Assembly: GCF_029030725.1 (NCBI RefSeq)
Contig: NZ_CP113162.1
Coordinates: forward strand, 372,001-436,000
Reading direction: 5' to 3'
Source: [Pseudomonas] carboxydohydrogena
Lineage (GTDB): Bacteria > Pseudomonadota > Alphaproteobacteria > Rhizobiales > Xanthobacteraceae
Length of the DNA stretch: 64,000 nucleotides
Numbering within the stretch: position 1 is the first letter of the stretch; each line of letters opens with the position of its first letter. This document shows, piece by piece, positions 59,660 to 64,000 of the stretch. Made by a program: the position numbers and the translations under genes. The notes below the pieces were generated by a model. It was given only the letters and a program-made list of their open reading frames with translations. It had not been told where the DNA came from and did no database searches.

Positions 59660-60256
59660 TTACAGCCAGCGCGACACTTCCTGTGCGTTCGGCAGCCGTC
59701 CATCGGGCGTAAGCTGATGGATGATGTTCGGAAGCTGCTGCGCCAGCCCTTCGAGCAGTTCATCGCGTGACAGACCGGTCTGGGTCGTCAGTGTGTTGAT
59801 CTGGTCGGCGCCGAGAGCGTTCGCCAGATCGCCCGATGAAATCTGTTTGTTGGTGCCGGGGCTGACCCAGGAATTGGCGGCGTCGCCATGACCCGCATCC
59901 TGAAATTGCTTGAGCAGGTCGTTGAGGCCGCCGCTCAGCACGCTGCCCGCCGCGCCACCGGCCAGGAGGCCGCCGAGCGCGCCGCCGAGATTGCCTTGCA
60001 GGAGACCCCCGAGGCCGCCGCTCAGGCCCCCGGTTGCCATGCCGCCGCTTGGAGCAGTCGTGCTTCCCGGCAAGGTTGAATTGCCGCCGGTCGGCGCGGT
60101 CGCCGTGCCGGTCGAACCGGTGACATGCTTGACGGCCTTGTAGGCAAGCAGCGCCAGGATCGCCATCGTCATTGGCGACATGCCGCCGGAGGCGGTGGGA
60201 TCTTTCGGACCGCGCGGCCCGTTTTGCATCCCGTTGAGAACATCAAGCAAACCCAT
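59660..60256 (-). CDS. YidB-like (DUF937) protein
   Basis: Protein of 198 residues of the YidB/DUF937 type, function unknown. After a short N-terminal segment there is a hydrophobic AILALLAYKAVKHV stretch and a glycine/alanine/threonine-rich middle (about 45-105). The conserved C-terminal domain has SWVSPGTNKQISSGDLANAL and TGLSRDELLEGLAQQLPNII, which is diagnostic. The start is ATG 60256. It is upstream of the GlsB-like gene by 42 bases. Confidence 0.88.
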   Translation of the reverse strand: MGLLDVLNGMQNGPRGPKDPTASGGMSPMTMAILALLAYKAVKHVTGSTGTATAPTGGNSTLPGSTTAPSGGMATGGLSGGLGGLLQGNLGGALGGLLAGGAAGSVLSGGLNDLLKQFQDAGHGDAANSWVSPGTNKQISSGDLANALGADQINTLTTQTGLSRDELLEGLAQQLPNIIHQLTPDGRLPNAQEVSRWL

Positions 60257-60399
60257 GACAACCTCCTTCGATACTCAATTCCATTCAGGATAGGTGCGAC
60301 TGAAACGCCCCACAAGGGAATGGCCGCCCACAATTTGCACAATGCGGCCACGAGAGTGTGACGCCTTCAAGACGTCAATACCGCCGGGCGGAAGCAGGG

Positions 60400-60720
60400 T
60401 CAGGAGCGGGATTTGGTACCGCGCCGGCGCTTGAGGGCATTCTTGCGCTTTTTCGCCGGACGCCTGGAAGCCTTGCGTGCCGTCTTTCCGGCGGCCTTTT
60501 TCGCGATTTTCCGGGTACTCTTTTTGGCGCCCTTCCGGCCGGTCTTTTTCTTCGGGGCTTTCTTGCCTGCCTTGCGAGCCTCGGAGAGGCCGATGGCGAT
60601 CGCCTGCTTGCGGCTCTTCACTTTCTTTCCGCTGCGGCCGCTTTTGAGCGTGCCAGCCTTGCGCTTCTTCATCGCGCGTTCAACCTTGCGGGCTGCGCCC
60701 CTGGAGTATTGTCTCGCCAT
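60400..60720 (-). CDS. DUF6496-like basic protein with histone H1-like tail
   Basis: Very basic protein of 106 residues, about half lysine, arginine and alanine. The N-terminal 55 residues (MARQYSRGAARKVERAMKKR, then SGKKVKSRKQAIAIGLSEAR) match the DUF6496 pattern. The rest is a KxxKKxxRKxAKK-type repeat resembling histone H1 tails, suggesting DNA or RNA binding. No direct evidence of function exists. The start is ATG 60720. It is separated from the YidB-like gene by 143 bases. Confidence 0.82.
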   Translation of the reverse strand: MARQYSRGAARKVERAMKKRKAGTLKSGRSGKKVKSRKQAIAIGLSEARKAGKKAPKKKTGRKGAKKSTRKIAKKAAGKTARKASRRPAKKRKNALKRRRGTKSRS

Positions 60721-60972
60721 GTCATGCTCCTGTTGGTTGAAATAAAATCCGCAGGCTCCCGCCTGGTTCCCGATTTCCAGATTTCGCCGTCAAGCAGGGA
60801 TATCTTGGGCCTTAAGGATACGGGCCGGGAGGGGATGTCCGCTGGCGAGAGTGGAACCGCTCTGGTATCAACGTGCGGCGCATCGCGAAGATCGAAAATG
60901 CTTCGCGGTAGCGTCGTCAGCCGTTGATCGATCGCGTCCGAACTCCGTTCTCAATCGTCACCCGGATCACCT

Positions 60973-63345
60973 ATGACCGTTCCTCCGCCCAACACCTCCT
61001 CCGTTCCGGCCGATCCCCGCCGTAATTTTTCGATTGCCTTCGGGCTCGAGCGGATCGGCCTGATCGCGGTCAAGGCGCCGGTCCTGTCGCTGGTGATCCT
61101 GGCTGCCTTGTGCGTCGGAGCATTCTTCGGCCTTCAGCGCATCAAGATCGACGATTCGCTCAGCCAGCTGTTTCGCTCGGACACCCCCGAATACAAGCAG
61201 TATGAGGAGGTGACGAAGCGCTTCCCCTCCAGCGAATACGACGTGCTGGTGGTGGTCGAAGGCAAGACGCTGCTTGCACGCGACTCATTGGAGAAATTGC
61301 GCGATCTCGTCACCGACCTCCAGCTTGTGGATGGTACCCGTGGCATCATCTCGCTGTTTTCCGCGCGCCAGCCGCCGGAGAACGGCAATCTGCCGGCGGC
61401 GCTTTTCCCCGAGACGCTGCCGCAGGGGCAGGCGTATCAGGACTTCATCGCCAAGGTCAGAAGCAACGAGGTCATTCGCGGCAAGCTGTTGTCCGAGGAT
61501 GGCACGCTGGCGCTTGTGGTGCTGGCGCTCGATCCGGAAGTCGTCAGCAGCAAGGGTCTTGGCAAGACCATTGGCGATATCCGCAAGCTGATGGCTGACG
61601 ACCTCGCGGGGACCGGACTGACGAGCCAGTTGTCCGGCGTGCCGGTGATGCAGCTCGAAATCCGCAACGCGGTCGAGCGGGATGGCCTTACTTATAACAT
61701 CGCGGGAATTCTGGCGGGCTGCCTGATCGCGATCGTCTTCTTCCGGCGGGTATCGTTCATGGTCGCCGCGGCTTTTCCGCCGCTGCTGGCGATCCTGCTA
61801 TCGCTCGGCGCGCTCGGCTGGCTCGGCTTCAGTCTCAACATGTTCCTGAACGTGATGACGCCGCTCATCATGGTCATCAGTTTCGCCGACTCGATGCAGC
61901 TCACATTCGCGGCGCGCGATCGCCTGATCGCGGGCGAAGACAAGCGCACCGCGTTCCGCAACGCCGTGCTGGTCGTCGGCCCGGCCTGCGTGCTCACCCA
62001 TGGCACGGCCGCGCTGTCCTTCATCGCGTTGCAGTTTTCGGATTCGGACCTGATCCGCAAATTCGGCGAGGCCGGGCTGATGGCGACGATCATCGCGCTG
62101 GTCGCGGTGTTGTCGCTGGTGCCGGTGTTCGGTGTGCTGCTGGTGCGCAAGGAGAACGTGTTCGCCACCAAGATCAAGGGTGCCGACGCCGGCGTCGAGG
62201 CGCTGCGCTCGTTCTGCCGCTGGATTGCCGTGCGCATGGTTGGCCATCCGGGATTTTTCAGCCTGATCGCGCTGCTGGTGGTGCTCGGGCTCGGTGCGAT
62301 CTACGCCAATCTGCAACCGCGCTATCGCCTCGCCGATCAGGTACCGGACAAGAAGCAGGCGGTCGAGGCCAGTAGCCGTCTCGATGCCAAGTTGACCGGC
62401 GCCAATCCGATCGATGTGCTGATCGAATTCCCCAAGGGTGAAAGCTTGTATTCGCCGCAGACTTTGCAGGTGATCGCCGACGTTCACGGCATCGTCGAGA
62501 AGCAGGCGGGCGTCGGCAACGTCTGGTCGCTGGAAACGCTGCGGCGCTGGCTGGCCGAGAAGGCCGGCCGCTCCGATGTCGCCACGCTCAAGGAATATGT
62601 CGACATGCTGCCGAAGCATCTGGTCGGCCGCTTCATCTCCCCCGATCAGGATGCCGTTGTGGTCTCGGGCCGCGTGCCGGATCTCGATTCCAGCCAGATT
62701 TTGCCGACCGTCAACAAGCTCGATGCCGCGATGGCCGCGGTGCGGCAGGCCCATCCAGGTTACCAGATCGCCGTCACCGGACTATCGGCGATCGCGGCGC
62801 GCAACAGCGCCAGCATGATCGACAAGCTCAACCATGGCCTCACGATCGAATTCGGCCTGGTGGCGGCCTTCATCGGTCTCGCGTTCCGTTCGCTGACCAT
62901 CATGTTTGTCAGCATCCTGCCCGGCATTTTCCCGGTGGTGCTGTCCGGCACCGTATTGTGGCTGATGGGGGAGGGCCTGCAATTCGCCAGCGTGGTGGCG
63001 CTGACCGTCTCGTTCGGGCTGGGCCTGTCGGCGACGATCCATTTCCTCAACCGGCTGCGGCTTGAGGAGCAGCCCGGCGTGGACGAGGGGCTTGCGGTGG
63101 AGCGGGCCACGGTGCTGGTCGGTCCGGCGCTGATCCTGACCACGGTGGTGCTGGCCTGCGGGTTGGTGGTGACGGTGTTCTCGGATCTGCCGTCGCTGCG
63201 GCTGTTCGGCTGGCTCAGCGCCTTCTCGATGATTGCCGCGCTGGTCGCGGATCTGTTCATCCTGCGCCCGACGGCGATGTTCCTTATCAGCCTGTCGCAC
63301 CGGCTGCGTGGCACGCGGCGCACCGATCCGAAGCCTGCGGAATGA
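60973..63345 (+). CDS. RND-superfamily (MMPL-type) exporter
   Basis: Large membrane protein of 790 residues with the RND layout: one N-terminal helix, a periplasmic loop (about 55-235), five to six helices (about 236-400), a second loop (about 445-610) and six more helices (about 615-775). Sterol-sensing-like segments such as LNMFLNVMTPLIMVISFADS and SVVALTVSFGLGLSATIHFL are seen. It belongs with the Patched/MMPL/HpnN-like transporters that move lipids or hydrophobic compounds. HpnN proper lies in hopanoid clusters and no such genes are here, so the substrate is open. A bidirectional terminator follows. Confidence 0.9.
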   Translation: MTVPPPNTSSVPADPRRNFSIAFGLERIGLIAVKAPVLSLVILAALCVGAFFGLQRIKIDDSLSQLFRSDTPEYKQYEEVTKRFPSSEYDVLVVVEGKTLLARDSLEKLRDLVTDLQLVDGTRGIISLFSARQPPENGNLPAALFPETLPQGQAYQDFIAKVRSNEVIRGKLLSEDGTLALVVLALDPEVVSSKGLGKTIGDIRKLMADDLAGTGLTSQLSGVPVMQLEIRNAVERDGLTYNIAGILAGCLIAIVFFRRVSFMVAAAFPPLLAILLSLGALGWLGFSLNMFLNVMTPLIMVISFADSMQLTFAARDRLIAGEDKRTAFRNAVLVVGPACVLTHGTAALSFIALQFSDSDLIRKFGEAGLMATIIALVAVLSLVPVFGVLLVRKENVFATKIKGADAGVEALRSFCRWIAVRMVGHPGFFSLIALLVVLGLGAIYANLQPRYRLADQVPDKKQAVEASSRLDAKLTGANPIDVLIEFPKGESLYSPQTLQVIADVHGIVEKQAGVGNVWSLETLRRWLAEKAGRSDVATLKEYVDMLPKHLVGRFISPDQDAVVVSGRVPDLDSSQILPTVNKLDAAMAAVRQAHPGYQIAVTGLSAIAARNSASMIDKLNHGLTIEFGLVAAFIGLAFRSLTIMFVSILPGIFPVVLSGTVLWLMGEGLQFASVVALTVSFGLGLSATIHFLNRLRLEEQPGVDEGLAVERATVLVGPALILTTVVLACGLVVTVFSDLPSLRLFGWLSAFSMIAALVADLFILRPTAMFLISLSHRLRGTRRTDPKPAE

Positions 63346-63386
63346 GCAGGCCCGCGCGGACGGATGAGGGCATCCCCCAAAAACAA

Positions 63387-63418
63387 AACCTCCGGGCTTT
63401 TGGCCCGGAGGTTTTTTG
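63387..63418. terminator. Bidirectional terminator after RND gene
   Basis: The stem AACCTCCGGGC/GCCCGGAGGTT with a TTTTG loop is flanked by A's and T's. It lies between the convergent RND exporter and secreted-protein genes. Confidence 0.9.
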
Positions 63419-63436
63419 ATGATCGGTCCAGCGAGT

Positions 63437-63940
63437 TTACTTGCTCAGCGAGATATTGACCGCCCGCAGTTCGCCCTTCGAGGCGATAGCGATCGTCTGC
63501 TTGTTGCCGCGAGTTGAGATATTGAAGGTCGCGGCATAACCGTTGGTCTGCACCAGCGCGGTGACCTGTCCGCCCGAGACGCGTCCTTCGACGCTGCCGT
63601 TCACCCCGCGGCTCGATTCCGTCCATGAGCCGCTGAGCTGGCCGCCGCTGGAGCGCACTTCGCTGGCGAGATCGAAGCGATAGCTGTCGCTTGCGCAACG
63701 CAAATTGATGCTCACAACATTGTTGCCGTTGCTGGTGGTGTATTGCCCGCGGCAGCGAATCCGCTCGTTGCTGGTGCCGTTATTGGAGGCAATGGTGATT
63801 GTGCCGCTGCCCGACCACTGGCCGGCATAATCGGCGAACGCGCCGCTATCGGCGTAGCTGGCCGAACACGGCAACAGCATCGCGGCGCCAAGTGCAAGGG
63901 CGGCGGCAGCGCCCGGCAAAGTTCTTGAAAAACGAATCAT
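63437..63940 (-). CDS. Secreted protein of unknown function
   Basis: I do not recognise the family. The 167-residue protein has a clear signal peptide (about 1-31, LALGAAMLLPCSASYAD). The mature part is serine/glycine/asparagine-rich with alternating beta-strand patterns, for example YAGQWSGSGTITIASNNGTS and SGGQLSGSWTESSRGVNGSV. It looks like a small beta-barrel or lipocalin-like secreted domain. Two mature cysteines could form a disulfide. ATG 63940 gives the best signal peptide. Confidence 0.72.
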   Translation of the reverse strand: MIRFSRTLPGAAAALALGAAMLLPCSASYADSGAFADYAGQWSGSGTITIASNNGTSNERIRCRGQYTTSNGNNVVSINLRCASDSYRFDLASEVRSSGGQLSGSWTESSRGVNGSVEGRVSGGQVTALVQTNGYAATFNISTRGNKQTIAIASKGELRAVNISLSK

Positions 63941-64000
63941 GTGACGAGTTCCTACAGTGAACATATTTGCTGTTGTTCCACGAACCGGTATGGCTTGTTC

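Overview
The window is GC-rich (roughly 63-65% by eye), densely coded alphaproteobacterial chromosome. Gene content and order point to the Bradyrhizobium/Rhodopseudomonas/Afipia group (Nitrobacteraceae): CobS/CobT, PhaR-PhaA-PhaB, CarD, a DUF4167 protein, seven-iron ferredoxin FdxA, a lysC-ptsP-prfA-prmC block and the palindromic intergenic repeats common in that group. The placement is inference from gene families; no rRNA or tRNA was found to anchor it. I see no insertion sequence, prophage, CRISPR array or plasmid function, so this is mostly core genome.

Layout. 0.1-8 kb: Na+/H+ antiporter, DUF1345 protein, prenyl synthase IspA (minus), then MtgA, L32, two orphan genes and a PAS-GGDEF-EAL protein. 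7.8-12.9 kb: PHA regulator PhaR divergent from thiolase PhaA and reductase PhaB, then an EamA transporter, a DUF985 cupin and GloB. 13-21.3 kb: a methyltransferase, DUF4167, and prmC, prfA, ptsP, marC, lysC on the minus strand. 21.4-30.3 kb: PH-domain protein, UbiG, two EamA transporters, a translationally coupled grxC/nitrilase/DUF1178 trio, ComF, a methyltransferase, MutT, ArgJ and a parvulin isomerase. 30.6-41.8 kb: SecA, an L,D-transpeptidase, AccA, XerD, AroK-AroB-CNNM, BolA and a J-domain protein. 41.8-50 kb: DedA, cobaltochelatase CobS-CobT, a Tat-exported phytase-like esterase and a tripartite tricarboxylate transporter (TctCBA). 50-64 kb: L28, DUF3108, a Suv3-like helicase, S4 protein, FdxA, CarD, an M48 lipoprotein protease, a nuclease-fold protein, three small stress-type genes, an RND exporter and a secreted orphan.

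How the genes work together. Pathways represented are storage polymer (phaR/A/B), peptidoglycan (mtgA, L,D-transpeptidase), translation termination (prfA/prmC), nitrogen PTS (ptsP), shikimate (aroK/aroB), arginine (argJ), aspartate family (lysC), ubiquinone (ubiG), fatty acids (accA) and aerobic cobalamin (cobS/cobT). Symmetrical terminators separate most convergent transcription units.

The most notable observation is a probable single-base frameshift at the 3' end of ptsP. The expected C-terminus and stop lie intact in the neighbouring frame, and the displaced frame runs 64 bases into prfA. Others are a nuclease-fold protein that has lost its calcium-site residues, a degenerate GGDEF site joined to an intact EAL domain, an inverted repeat over a candidate carD promoter, a composition drop next to the TctCBA genes, and three palindromic repeat elements. 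I did not find a convincing undescribed multi-gene system.
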